DNA of 64,000 bases from Arenibacter palladensis (GCF_900129275.1 NZ_FQUX01000001.1:744001-808000); one strand, 5' to 3'; shown: positions 17,664 through 27,273, counted from the stretch's first letter. The notes: a model not told the origin generated them from the letters alone. Made by a program: numbers and translations.

Positions 17664-20234
17664 ATGCAGAAGTCTTTCCAAATAAAGTTATCGGATAATT
17701 GGAGAATCCAGAGTTCAAATAAAGTTTCGGAAAAGGGGAGTGAAATCTCCACTAAGGCCACAATTTCAGAAAATTGGTTTCCTGCAGTGGTTCCTTCAAC
17801 CGTTTTGAGCACTTTGGTAGCCAATAAGGTTTACGAAAACCCCTATTTTGGTGAGAATTTAAAGACCATTCCAACAGAACAGTTTAAAGTATCCTGGTGG
17901 TATACTACTAGTTTTGAACTAACAAAGGAGCAATCCAACGGGTTTGGCACTCTAAAATTTGATGGTATAAACTACAAGGCCAATGTTTGGTTAAATGGAC
18001 AACTCATTGCCGATGCCTCCGTTATAGATGGGGCCTTTCGTATTACCTCTTTTGATGTAAGTACAAATATCAAAAGTGGATCCAATATTTTGGCCATAGA
18101 GGTAATTCCGCCCCAACCTGGCGATTTTAGTATAGGCTTTGTAGATTGGAATCCTTCCCCACCAGATGGGGATATGGGTATTTTTAGGCCTGTAACCCTT
18201 CATCTACATGGTGGCGTGCAAATTGAAAAACCCTTTGTGCAGACCAAGGTAAATCTTGAAACCTTGAAAGAGGCCGATATAACTGTTTCGGCAGAATTGA
18301 TCAATTATTCCAACACTGCAATTACTGGAGATTTAATAGGCACCATAGGTGCTGCAGTATTCAAGAAAAGCATAAACTTAGCGCCAAAGAAGAAAGAGCT
18401 GATCACCTTTGATAGTACGGAGTTTGTGGGTCTTAATTTTAAGGAGCCAAAACTTTGGTGGCCCATTAATTTGGGGAATCCCGATCTGTATGATCTGGGT
18501 TTGAAATTTGTGGCCAAGGAGGAGGTTTTGGATACTGCACAGCTGAGATTTGGAATTCGCGATATACAGGATTATTGGTTAAATGAAATACATCGAGGAT
18601 ATAAGGTAAACGGGCAAAAGGTATTGATTAAAGGTGCTGGCTGGACGGATGATTTGCTTTTAATGGATACCGATGAAAGCATTGAAGCCCAAGTGAAGTA
18701 TGTAAAACAAATGAATCTGAACTGTATTCGTTTGGAAGGCTTCTGGGGCAAGGACCACAAACTCTACGACCTCTGTGATGAACATGGCATTTTGTTAATG
18801 GTAGGATGGAGCTGTCATTGGGAACACGAGATCCATATGGGGGTACCCGTCAATGAGCGTTTCGGTGGTGTATACAAGCCAGAGCATATTTCCCATGTTG
18901 CCCAAGCTTGGGAGGATCAGGTGATATGGTTGCGCAACCATCCCAGTATATTTGTTTGGACCGTTGCCAGTGACAAGGTGCCGATTACGGAATTGGAACA
19001 AAAATATATAGATACTTTCGCAAAATATGACCCCACAAGGCCTTATTTAAATTCTACAGGTGGAGTGGGAAGTGATCAACATGTTATAGGCAGCGAGGAT
19101 GTCATTAGTGAGATCAGTGGATCTTCCGGCGTAAAAATGTTGGGTCCTTATGCCTATACTGCCCCGGTCTATTGGTTTACCGATACCAAATTTGGTGGTG
19201 CCTATGGATTCAATACGGAAACTGGTCCTGGAGCTCAGGTACCACAACTGGAAAGTTTAAAAAAAATGATTCCTCAGGAGCAATTATGGCCTATGGGGGA
19301 TGCTTGGAACTACCATTGCGGACGGTATGAGTTTGCCGATCTCAGTAGATTTAACAAGGCTATTGAGGAAAAATATGGGGCTCCAAAATCTTTGGAAGAG
19401 TTCGATAAAAAGGCCCAGGCCATGAACTATGAGCTTATGCGGCCTATGTTCGAGGCTTTTCAGGTAAATAAAAAGAAATCTACGGGTATTGTCCAATGGA
19501 TGCTGAATGCGGCATGGCCAAAGATGTATTGGCAGTTGTACGACTATTACCTAAACCCAACAGCTGCTTTTTATGCTACCCAAAAGGCTTGTTTGCCATT
19601 AAGCCTTATTTACAATTATGGTGACAAACATATTTATGCCATTAATGACCACCTTAGGTCGGTAGAAAATTTATCTGCCCATATTAGAGTTTATTCCATT
19701 GGGTCCGAAATATTGTTTGAAGATAGGGTCAATTTTACCATGGATCCAGATTCATCAAAATCTATTTTGGCATTGGGGGAACTGAAAGGGCTAACAACTA
19801 CCTATTTTGTAGATCTTCGTTTGTTGGATAAAAAAGGGGAAGAAATAGCCAATAATTTTTATTGGCTATCCACCAAAGAAGAGGTGTTGGACTATGAGGC
19901 CGATTTAGGGCCATTCGCCTTTCACACCCCCAGCAAGGTATATGCGGACTTCACACAGTTGAATGAATTGCCTAAAACCCAGTTGCAGCAGTCACATTAT
20001 TTTGAGCAGGACGGAGAACAACAAAATATCAAGGTAGAACTTAAGAACAACAGTGAGCATATAGCATTTTTAATCAACCTTAAGGTAGTGGATAAAAAGA
20101 CTGGAGAACTTATACTGCCCATATTCTGGGAGGATAATTTCATAAACTTGTTACCAGGGGAAGAACGCATGGTTTGCGCTAATTTTAAAGGGACTTCCGA
20201 GGCAGAATTGAAGGTGGAGGGATGGAATATTTAA
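17664..20234 (+). CDS. GH2 glycoside hydrolase, exo-beta-glucosaminidase/mannosidase-like
   Basis: An 856-residue GH2 enzyme: jelly-roll sugar-binding domain (about 30-175), Ig-like domain (about 180-295), TIM barrel (about 300-590), C-terminal beta domains. The acid/base site reads NHPSIFVWTVASD with Asp437 where most GH2 enzymes have Glu, and the nucleophile loop GFNTETGPG gives Glu519. This Asp/Glu pairing is the mark of the CsxA exo-beta-D-glucosaminidase subfamily. No signal peptide is present and the start is fixed by the preceding gene, so it appears cytoplasmic, acting after symporter uptake. Exact sugar specificity is unproven. Confidence 0.85.
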   Translation: MQKSFQIKLSDNWRIQSSNKVSEKGSEISTKATISENWFPAVVPSTVLSTLVANKVYENPYFGENLKTIPTEQFKVSWWYTTSFELTKEQSNGFGTLKFDGINYKANVWLNGQLIADASVIDGAFRITSFDVSTNIKSGSNILAIEVIPPQPGDFSIGFVDWNPSPPDGDMGIFRPVTLHLHGGVQIEKPFVQTKVNLETLKEADITVSAELINYSNTAITGDLIGTIGAAVFKKSINLAPKKKELITFDSTEFVGLNFKEPKLWWPINLGNPDLYDLGLKFVAKEEVLDTAQLRFGIRDIQDYWLNEIHRGYKVNGQKVLIKGAGWTDDLLLMDTDESIEAQVKYVKQMNLNCIRLEGFWGKDHKLYDLCDEHGILLMVGWSCHWEHEIHMGVPVNERFGGVYKPEHISHVAQAWEDQVIWLRNHPSIFVWTVASDKVPITELEQKYIDTFAKYDPTRPYLNSTGGVGSDQHVIGSEDVISEISGSSGVKMLGPYAYTAPVYWFTDTKFGGAYGFNTETGPGAQVPQLESLKKMIPQEQLWPMGDAWNYHCGRYEFADLSRFNKAIEEKYGAPKSLEEFDKKAQAMNYELMRPMFEAFQVNKKKSTGIVQWMLNAAWPKMYWQLYDYYLNPTAAFYATQKACLPLSLIYNYGDKHIYAINDHLRSVENLSAHIRVYSIGSEILFEDRVNFTMDPDSSKSILALGELKGLTTTYFVDLRLLDKKGEEIANNFYWLSTKEEVLDYEADLGPFAFHTPSKVYADFTQLNELPKTQLQQSHYFEQDGEQQNIKVELKNNSEHIAFLINLKVVDKKTGELILPIFWEDNFINLLPGEERMVCANFKGTSEAELKVEGWNI

Positions 20235-20293
20235 TACCCTTATTAATTGTCCATTTCCTAGTTTGGATTACTTAATATTTAATCAGTGTCACT

Positions 20294-21385
20294 ATGCTAA
20301 TTTGGACAAAATATTTACTAGCTATACCCCTTCTAATATCGGTCGGATCCTGTAAGGAACAGCTAAAGGTAAATGGATCTGAAACGGCTGATAAGCATGC
20401 TGCCATAACCCTTGAAGAGTACATTTACCCCATAGGCCAAGGGCTAACACCACAATGTCATGCCCCAACCATAGATGTCAGCAATGGCACACTGGTAGCT
20501 TCCTGGTTCGGAGGAACGGAGGAAAAAAATAATGACGTGGGTATTTGGGTTTCTAGAAAAATTGAGGATAAATGGACAACCCCGGTTGAAGTAGCCAATG
20601 GCGTGGAGGAAGACGGAATTAGATATCCGTGTTGGAACCCTGTTCTTTTTAAACCAGAAAATAAGCCTTTGATACTCTTTTACAAAGTTGGCCCTGATCC
20701 ATTATATTGGTGGGGAATGTATAAGACCTCTGAGGATGATGGGCTTAGTTGGTCTGCCCCTAGCAGATTGGCAGACAGTATTTTGGGACCAATAAAGAAT
20801 AGGCCCGTTACCTTGTCCAATGGGGATATTTTATCTCCCTCCAGTACCGAAAGCGAGACGGAGGGCCATAAAATTCATTTGGAAAGAAGTGTGGATTTTG
20901 GCAAAACATGGACCAAAACGGCCCCTTTGAACGATGGTAAGACATTTAAGGCCATACAACCGGCTATTCTAGATCACGGTAAGGATACCATCCAATTATT
21001 AAGTAGAACCTATCAGGGAACTATTGGGCAAAATTGGTCTTATGACGGGGGACTTAGCTGGAGCGAAATGACTGCTACGGATCTTCCCAATCCTGACTCG
21101 GGGATTGATGCCCTTACCCTAAAAGATGGTCGGCATGTATTGATCTATAATCCTACCACCATTGAATCCGAGGATAGGGTTCCCTTGAGCGTAGGCCTAT
21201 CCCAGGACGGTAAAACATGGAAGAGAGTGTTGGATTTGGAACCCTTAACGGCAACAACAGACAAAAAGGGAGAGGAATATTCGTACCCCACCCTGATTCA
21301 AAACCCTGACGGAATGATACATATAGTGTATACATGGAATAGAAAGACCGTGAAACACGTAGTATTGGACCCTGAAAAATTATAA
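20294..21385 (+). CDS. Sialidase-like BNR/Asp-box lipoprotein
   Basis: A 363-residue lipoprotein (lipobox VGSC near residue 20) with four Asp-box turns, for example SEDDGLSW, SVDFGKTW, SYDGGLSW and SQDGKTW, the hallmark of six-bladed sialidase-fold propellers (BNR_2). Such proteins include GH33 sialidases but also other glycosidases and lyases. The early PQCHAPTIDVSNG and ASWFGGTEE segments fit the BNR_2 group common in polysaccharide loci. True sialidase activity is doubtful, as the Arg triad was not confirmed. It would act outside the cytoplasm on the glycan handled by this operon. Confidence 0.75.
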   Translation: MLIWTKYLLAIPLLISVGSCKEQLKVNGSETADKHAAITLEEYIYPIGQGLTPQCHAPTIDVSNGTLVASWFGGTEEKNNDVGIWVSRKIEDKWTTPVEVANGVEEDGIRYPCWNPVLFKPENKPLILFYKVGPDPLYWWGMYKTSEDDGLSWSAPSRLADSILGPIKNRPVTLSNGDILSPSSTESETEGHKIHLERSVDFGKTWTKTAPLNDGKTFKAIQPAILDHGKDTIQLLSRTYQGTIGQNWSYDGGLSWSEMTATDLPNPDSGIDALTLKDGRHVLIYNPTTIESEDRVPLSVGLSQDGKTWKRVLDLEPLTATTDKKGEEYSYPTLIQNPDGMIHIVYTWNRKTVKHVVLDPEKL

Positions 21386-21414
21386 ACGAAATCACTTTAT
21401 AACAACCATTGACA

Positions 21415-22698
21415 ATGAAAAAACTAGCAATAAATGGCGGCATACCTAGTCGCGATACCAATAAGAATCCCTGGCCTAAATGGCCGGTTTGGGGGAAAGA
21501 AGAGGAAGTTGCTCTCATAGAGGTCCTGAATAGTGGAGTTTGGTCCTATAATGGGCCAAAGGAAATGGAGTTCAATAAACTATTTGCGGAATATACAGGG
21601 ACAAAACATTCTATTTGTGTTGTAAATGGTACCATAACCATGCAAATTGCGCTGGAAGCCTTGGGTATAGGGGTTGGTGATGAGGTTATTGTCCCTGGCC
21701 TAACCTGGCAAGCTACTGCTGCCACCGTAATCGACGTAAATGCTACTCCCATATTGGTAGATATTTGTGAGGATACCTGGTGTATAGATCCAAAAGAAAT
21801 TGAAAAGGCCATAACTCCAAGAACAAAGGCTATTATGCCAGTACATTTGTACGGTGCTTTTGCGGATATGGATGCGATAATGGCCATTGCCAAAAAACAT
21901 AATCTTTATGTAATAGAGGATTGTGCCCATAAGCACGGAGGTGAATGGAAAGGTAAAAAAGCGGGAAGTATCGGTAATGCCGGTAGTTTCAGTTTTCAAT
22001 TATCAAAACATTTAACTGCTGGTGAAGGGGGGTCTATTACTACAAATGATACCGATTTAGCCGAGAAAATGGATGCCCTAAGAAATGTGGGTCGCAGACC
22101 TGAAGGAGATTCGCTTATTGGTGCGGACAAAGGGATAGGGGATTATGGTGATGACGGTAATTTTATTCAGTCCGGTAACTATCGGATTACCGAATTTCAA
22201 GCAGCCATACTGGTAGAGGGTTTAAAAAGGTTGCCAGAACAAAATGCAAATAGAGACGCTAATGGGGTTTATTTAAATACGCTTTTAAAGGAAATAGAAG
22301 GGGTGACCCCTTTAAAAAGAGATGATCGGGAAACTAAAAAGGCTTATTTCAATTTTGCTTTTCGATATGATTCTAGCAAGTTCAAGAATTTGCCGATAGA
22401 GAAGTTCCGGTCTGCCCTGGAGGCGGAATTGGGCATAATAGTGGATGCTTGTTATGAGCCTTTAAATAATTGCTCATTGTATGTGCCGCACACAAAACCT
22501 TCCAGACACAAATTAAATGATGCCTATTGGAAGGCCATTGACCCAAAAAGATTTTCGTTACCGGTCTGTGAACGTATTTTTAAGGAAGAATCGGTTTGTG
22601 TACATCACAAGGTGTTAATGGGAACAAAAGCGGATATGGATTTGGTGGCCACGGCCATAAAAAAGATTTATACCCAGGCGGGGGAATTGATGGACTAA
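21415..22698 (+). CDS. DegT/DnrJ/EryC1/StrS-family PLP sugar aminotransferase
   Basis: A 427-residue fold-type I PLP enzyme. The pattern LAINGG...WPKWP at the start, IVPGLTWQATA, PVHLYGAFADMD, EDCAHKHGG and SFQLSKHLTAGEGG (internal aldimine Lys) matches the subgroup including L-glutamine:scyllo-inosose aminotransferase and AHBA synthase. Such enzymes convert a keto sugar or keto cyclitol to an amine, or the reverse. ATG 21415 is preferred to an in-frame TTG two codons upstream. A Gfo/Idh dehydrogenase and a HAD phosphatase follow in the same run, which fits amino-sugar chemistry. Confidence 0.85.
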   Translation: MKKLAINGGIPSRDTNKNPWPKWPVWGKEEEVALIEVLNSGVWSYNGPKEMEFNKLFAEYTGTKHSICVVNGTITMQIALEALGIGVGDEVIVPGLTWQATAATVIDVNATPILVDICEDTWCIDPKEIEKAITPRTKAIMPVHLYGAFADMDAIMAIAKKHNLYVIEDCAHKHGGEWKGKKAGSIGNAGSFSFQLSKHLTAGEGGSITTNDTDLAEKMDALRNVGRRPEGDSLIGADKGIGDYGDDGNFIQSGNYRITEFQAAILVEGLKRLPEQNANRDANGVYLNTLLKEIEGVTPLKRDDRETKKAYFNFAFRYDSSKFKNLPIEKFRSALEAELGIIVDACYEPLNNCSLYVPHTKPSRHKLNDAYWKAIDPKRFSLPVCERIFKEESVCVHHKVLMGTKADMDLVATAIKKIYTQAGELMD

Positions 22699-22752
22699 GG
22701 AAGTATCGGTTGCATCACTTAGGCAACTTATGCAGAATATTATTTTGAACAG

Positions 22753-23571
22753 ATGAAATTACTTATAGGCCTAATTTCTATTTTCACTTGGTCCAATCTT
22801 GTTGTTGGGCAAGATTCCATGTTGGTCAAGGAAAATTATAGTATGCCCTTAAAGGGCATTTGTGCGCATAGGGGAGCCAATGAAACCCATCCGGAGAATA
22901 CTTTGGCAGCATTTGAGGAGGCAATTCGATTGGGCGCACAGATGATAGAGTTGGATGTTCAGATGACCAAGGACAATCAATTGGTTATTATGCACGATGA
23001 TAAGGTAAATAGGACCACCAATGGCCGCGGACTGGTAAAGAATCTTACATTGAGGAAAATAAAAAGGTTGGATGCGGGCAAATGGAAATCCAAAGAGTTT
23101 AAGAAAGAAAGGGTTCCCACCTTAAAGGAGGCCTTGGATATTATGCCGAAAAACATCTGGCTTAATATCCATTTAAAAGGGGATGAAAAATTGGGTGCGG
23201 CAACAGCGGAAGCTGTGATTTCTGCAGACAGAATCCACCAGGCTGTTATTGCTTGTAATAATGAGGCTGCCAAAGGGGTAAGGCAGGTAAATCCCAATAT
23301 TATGATGTGCAACATGGAGCGATTATCCACTCGCGCTGAATATATTGATGAAACCATCGAAAAAGGCTTCACATTTCTTCAAATAAAAAGTAGTAGGGAC
23401 GATGAAAATATGTTGGCAGATTTGAAGAAGCTGAAGGAAAATGGGATTCGCATTAATTATTTTCATTCCGAAGAAGCAGGTCGTGTGAAGGAATTATTGG
23501 ATGCAGGGGTCGATTTTATTTTGACAGATCGTTTGTCCAAAATGCTGGATGCTTTTTCAAGAGCGAATTAA
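22753..23571 (+). CDS. Glycerophosphodiester phosphodiesterase, exported
   Basis: A 272-residue protein with a Sec signal peptide (about 1-19) and the GDPD catalytic signatures AHRGANETHPENT, ELDVQMTKD and MHDDKVNRTTNG. These residues supply the acid/base His pair and metal ligands that cleave glycerophosphodiesters to glycerol-3-phosphate and an alcohol. Export suggests it acts on lipid head groups or phosphodiester-decorated glycans in the periplasm. It sits between the aminotransferase and a calcineurin-like phosphatase, which together could release and dephosphorylate a phosphodiester-linked moiety. Confidence 0.88.
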   Translation: MKLLIGLISIFTWSNLVVGQDSMLVKENYSMPLKGICAHRGANETHPENTLAAFEEAIRLGAQMIELDVQMTKDNQLVIMHDDKVNRTTNGRGLVKNLTLRKIKRLDAGKWKSKEFKKERVPTLKEALDIMPKNIWLNIHLKGDEKLGAATAEAVISADRIHQAVIACNNEAAKGVRQVNPNIMMCNMERLSTRAEYIDETIEKGFTFLQIKSSRDDENMLADLKKLKENGIRINYFHSEEAGRVKELLDAGVDFILTDRLSKMLDAFSRAN

Positions 23572-23644
23572 TCACCTTGGTAAAGCACCCCAACAGTAAT
23601 CACAGAATATGGTAAAATCCAAAGAATAAATACATTCTAATTAA

Positions 23645-25420
23645 ATGAGAAAATACTTAATAGTTTCCATCTTGTTTTTAATTTTTTCCTGTTCCGAAAC
23701 CAAAAAGGAAGTAGAACATACCCAAGGCTCTGTAAAAGGAGTAATGGATAGTGTAATTACCAGATTGTATGAAAAAGTGGATCCCAAGGACTACGATTCC
23801 ATTGACGATACTTTTATGCTCCAGTTTCTGACCGATAGCGAGAAAACAACACTGGCAACCCGTTACCAATATTTTAAGGTAAATGTGCCCGTAACGGTTT
23901 CTTTGATGAGACATTTGGATCATGAAGTACCGTTTTGGCTTAAGGAAAGTGGTTTTGTAAAGACTAATGAACTCGTAAAAAATGAAGTCTATGAATATGA
24001 AGTATGGCAAAAGGATTTTGATGCGGGTTGGGTTAATCTCGGTATCCCGGGGTTCGACATGGATAGAGTCGTCTATTTTATATCGGTAGGCCCACAGAAT
24101 TCCAATGAGGAATTAACAATTAGCGAACGCTATCCTGAGGAATATTCTTTGGAAGTGTTTAAAAAAGGGGCTTTTACATACCATGACTGGTCCGACCTTA
24201 AAATTACGGACCTTCCCAAAGAACTTGAGGGTCAGGTATTGTTCACTACCGTCAGGGGAAGGGCCCGGGAAGCACATGTAGAAGGAGCTTTTCGGGAAAC
24301 GATATTTCCATCTTCCAGTCGACCCGATCAGATTATGCTTACCTGGAGTGCGGATCCCACAAATTCCATGGATGTACAATGGAGAACCAATACTACCGTA
24401 AAAGATGGAACTGTTCAGTATTGGAAGAAAAATACATCCGACACCATTTCCTTAAATGCCTCGGTATCCGGCATGGAAGATAGAATGTTGTTCAATGATA
24501 GATATATAAATCGATTTACCTCTAATCTGACCAACTTGGAGGCTGGAAGCTCTTATGAATATCGCGTGGGTTCAGTGGAAGATGGATCATGGTCTTCTGT
24601 TAAAAATTTTAAAACCGAAGCGAAGGATACAAAGGAGTTCTCGTTTATTTGGTTCGGAGATACGCATAGGGATCCCAAATGGGCAGAAATGCTCAACGAT
24701 GCCAACCTCCGACATCCGGAAACTGCATTTTATTCAATTGCAGGCGATATTGTGACTACGGGACTTTACCGTACAGAATGGGACATGTTTTTTGGATATT
24801 CAAAAGATGTGTTCTCCAATAAGCCCTTAATGCCCGTTCCTGGAAATCATGATCGGCAGGATGGTTTGGGAGCCTGGATGTATTATCAATTATTTAGTTT
24901 GCCCACAAACGGACCTGAAAAAGTGGATCCGGAAAGCACTTACGCTTTCAAATATGGAAACGCTTTATTTTTGATGATAGATTCAACCCAACCCAACGAA
25001 GCACAGACCCAATGGATAGAGAATCAATTGAAAAATTCCAATGCCACTTGGAAATTCGTCATGTTTCATTTTCCGCCCTTTAATTTTGAAGAACCTTATT
25101 TGGATATTCAACAAGAATGGGGAGGTCTTTTTGATACCTACCATGTTGACATGGTCATGTCCGGGCATATTCATTATTACATGCGCTCAAAGCCGATGAA
25201 TAATGGCAAGGTGGTGGACTCGTTTAAAGATGGGACCGTGTATGTAGTGTCTATTGGGACAAATGGTAATCATGATGATATAGGGGAAGAGCCTTATGCT
25301 GAAAAGAGGTTCAAGGACGGTCAGTTTTACCAGTATATGACATTGACCGATAAATCTTTGAAATACACAACCTACAATCAGGACGGAGAAATTGTTGATG
25401 AACTTTTAATAAAAAAGTAA
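23645..25420 (+). CDS. Purple-acid-phosphatase-like metallophosphoesterase lipoprotein
   Basis: A 591-residue lipoprotein (lipobox IFSC near residue 16). A family-specific N-terminal region (to about 215) is followed by a fibronectin-like purple acid phosphatase N-domain (about 220-325) and a calcineurin-type catalytic domain with FGDTHRD, AGDIVTTG, PGNHDRQD and SGHIHYYMR, which give the dimetal ligands. It should hydrolyse phosphomonoesters or diesters in the periplasm or at the cell surface. It follows an exported GDPD by 73 bp, suggesting sequential phosphate release. Confidence 0.85.
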   Translation: MRKYLIVSILFLIFSCSETKKEVEHTQGSVKGVMDSVITRLYEKVDPKDYDSIDDTFMLQFLTDSEKTTLATRYQYFKVNVPVTVSLMRHLDHEVPFWLKESGFVKTNELVKNEVYEYEVWQKDFDAGWVNLGIPGFDMDRVVYFISVGPQNSNEELTISERYPEEYSLEVFKKGAFTYHDWSDLKITDLPKELEGQVLFTTVRGRAREAHVEGAFRETIFPSSSRPDQIMLTWSADPTNSMDVQWRTNTTVKDGTVQYWKKNTSDTISLNASVSGMEDRMLFNDRYINRFTSNLTNLEAGSSYEYRVGSVEDGSWSSVKNFKTEAKDTKEFSFIWFGDTHRDPKWAEMLNDANLRHPETAFYSIAGDIVTTGLYRTEWDMFFGYSKDVFSNKPLMPVPGNHDRQDGLGAWMYYQLFSLPTNGPEKVDPESTYAFKYGNALFLMIDSTQPNEAQTQWIENQLKNSNATWKFVMFHFPPFNFEEPYLDIQQEWGGLFDTYHVDMVMSGHIHYYMRSKPMNNGKVVDSFKDGTVYVVSIGTNGNHDDIGEEPYAEKRFKDGQFYQYMTLTDKSLKYTTYNQDGEIVDELLIKK

Positions 25421-25431
25421 TTATGAAATGG

Positions 25432-25495
25432 ACATAAACTTTTTTAAGCATAGCATACGCATATGATTAAGTTTATGTGAAACCGAAAGGTTCAC
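25432..25495 (+). other. Two adjacent hairpins in front of the dehydrogenase gene
   Basis: A perfect 10-bp inverted repeat (25432-25441 with 25469-25478, ACATAAACTT and complement) is followed by a compact hairpin at 25477-25495: a 7-bp stem with one bulged A closed by a GAAA tetraloop. No U-run follows, so this is not a standard terminator; an RNA processing or leader structure is possible. Confidence 0.4.
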
Positions 25496-25596
25496 GACCA
25501 CAAAAAATAATAAGGACGTGAGTAAAACGAAGTGGTTACATCCCTATGTAAATTTTGTAATTACTTCTATTTAATCAATTATAAAATATTAAACAG

Positions 25597-26601
25597 ATGA
25601 AAACCAGAATAGCCCTTATAGGTGCAGGATTTATATCGGATTATCATGCTCGTGGACTACAAACCTTAACCGATGTTGAAATTGTGGCCGTGGTGTCTAA
25701 GAACCTTGAAAATGCCCAAAAATTTGCCCTTAAGTACAATATAAAAGAGGCCTTGAATGATATTTCGTCCCTTGTAAAAAGTGATGATCTGGACGGCGTA
25801 ATTATAAGTACTCCCAATCAATTTCACGCTCCCTATGCCATAGAGTTTTTGAAAAATGGAAAAGATGTTTTTCTTGAAAAACCTATGGGAATGAGCGGGG
25901 ATGAAGGAAGACAAATAGCTGAGGTGGCAAACAAACATAACCAATTGGTGATGGTAGGTCATATGTGGCGTTTTGATACCGATACCCGTTATATAAAGGA
26001 TACCGTGGCCTCGGGAAAGATAGGACGTGTATTTAAGACCAAAGGCTACGGAATACATGAAAATTGGGGTCCCTCTGGCTGGTTTACCAAAAAGGAATTG
26101 GCAGGGGGCGGGGCCTTGGCAGATATGGGGGTACACGCCATTGACGCCGTAAGATATATTTTGGGAGACCCAAAACCTGCCAAGGTATATGCCAGAATTT
26201 CTACAGAGTTTGGAGATTATGATGTAGACGATACGGGAATCTTGGTCATTACCTGGGACAATGGTACGGAAAGCATCATTGAAAGTGGATGGTGGCATCC
26301 CCATATGGACGGGCCGGAAGCCAGTACAAGTTTGTTTGGAACAAAGGGTTATGCCAATCTGTTTCCTACATTTTTGAAAATGAAGGAAGGTGAAGGTACG
26401 GTAACAACAGTACCAGAGCTTCCTAAAAGGGAAGATCACTGCGACCAAATTATTTACACCCGTCAAATGGAGTATTTTGTGGATTGTATCAAAACCAGGC
26501 AACAACCTGTTCCGGGCTTAATGGAAGGACAAATGGTGCTGGACATTGTAGATGCAGCCTATGAATCGGCCAAAACAGGAGAAGTGGTCAATTTAATGTA
26601 G
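25597..26601 (+). CDS. Gfo/Idh/MocA family oxidoreductase
   Basis: A 334-residue cytoplasmic dehydrogenase. The N-terminal Rossmann domain shows IALIGAGFISDYHARG, and the family motif EKPMGMSGDEG (EKP Lys) lies near residue 94; the C-terminal alpha/beta domain follows with ELAGGGALADMGVHAIDA, in which the Asp/His pair is catalytic in this family. It oxidises or reduces a hydroxyl of a sugar or cyclitol with NAD(P). A HAD phosphatase gene begins 27 bp later. With the upstream DegT aminotransferase this fits 3-keto-sugar amination or the reverse. Confidence 0.9.
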   Translation: MKTRIALIGAGFISDYHARGLQTLTDVEIVAVVSKNLENAQKFALKYNIKEALNDISSLVKSDDLDGVIISTPNQFHAPYAIEFLKNGKDVFLEKPMGMSGDEGRQIAEVANKHNQLVMVGHMWRFDTDTRYIKDTVASGKIGRVFKTKGYGIHENWGPSGWFTKKELAGGGALADMGVHAIDAVRYILGDPKPAKVYARISTEFGDYDVDDTGILVITWDNGTESIIESGWWHPHMDGPEASTSLFGTKGYANLFPTFLKMKEGEGTVTTVPELPKREDHCDQIIYTRQMEYFVDCIKTRQQPVPGLMEGQMVLDIVDAAYESAKTGEVVNLM

Positions 26602-26628
26602 TACTGGCACTATTCAAAACTTTTAAAA

Positions 26629-27273
26629 ATGGCTCTGAGTGAATTAAGGCATCATATTGAAAACATTATTTTTGACCTGGATGGTACCCTTTGGGATCCT
26701 ATGCCCATGAGTATCAAGGCTTGGCATACTGCTTTGAATGGTTTCGATTGTATTAAAAATCCTATTTCAGAGGAAGATATACAGGGTATTCTGGGAATGC
26801 AGCACGACCTGGTAGGAAAAAAACTGTTTCCATATCTTTCCAAAGAACAGCAAGACGAGGTCATGAACAGTTGCTATGTACAGGAGGTGAACGACATTAA
26901 GGAGTCTGGAGGGGTTTTGTATCATGGATTGGAAGATACCTTGAAGATCTTAGAGGGTAAGTACAATCTATATATAGTAAGTAATTGTCAGGCCGGTTAT
27001 ATAGAGGCCTTTTTTGAATACCACGGTTTGGGGGAGTATTTTAAAGATTACGAATGTTCTGGAAATACCGGACTGTCCAAGACCGAAAATGTAAAAATGG
27101 TCATTGAAAGAAACAATCTCTCCAAACCCATTTATATTGGGGATACTATGGGGGACTATACTGCGGCCATAGGGAACCAAATCCCTTTTATTTTTGCCAA
27201 ATACGGATTTGGCGATGTGCCTAATCCAGATCATAACATAAATAAAATTTCCGATTTAAGGGATTTGCTTTAA
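26629..27273 (+). CDS. HAD-superfamily phosphatase (subfamily IA)
   Basis: A 214-residue soluble enzyme with HAD motif I FDLDGTLWD (nucleophile Asp and acid/base Asp), motif II SNC, a motif III Lys (LSKTENVK) and motif IV GDTMGDYTAA. The helical cap sits between motifs I and II, as in phosphoglycolate-phosphatase-like members. It probably removes phosphate from a small sugar phosphate. Co-location 27 bp after a Gfo/Idh dehydrogenase suggests it acts in the same pathway. It is the last gene before the tandem repeat array. Confidence 0.88.
   Translation: MALSELRHHIENIIFDLDGTLWDPMPMSIKAWHTALNGFDCIKNPISEEDIQGILGMQHDLVGKKLFPYLSKEQQDEVMNSCYVQEVNDIKESGGVLYHGLEDTLKILEGKYNLYIVSNCQAGYIEAFFEYHGLGEYFKDYECSGNTGLSKTENVKMVIERNNLSKPIYIGDTMGDYTAAIGNQIPFIFAKYGFGDVPNPDHNINKISDLRDLL

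Noticed and set aside
20294-21385. Annotation as a true GH33 sialidase
   Set aside because: Asp boxes fix the fold only; the catalytic Arg triad and Tyr/Glu pair were not convincingly located and there are no sialic acid genes in the window.
25432-25478. Terminator after the metallophosphoesterase gene
   Set aside because: The 10-bp inverted repeat has a 27-base loop and no T-run after it.
25666-26505. A 279-codon minus-strand open frame opposite the Gfo/Idh gene
   Set aside because: It overlaps a clear dehydrogenase over its whole length, its protein is rich in Tyr/His/Ile without motifs, and it arises from the codon pattern of the opposite strand.
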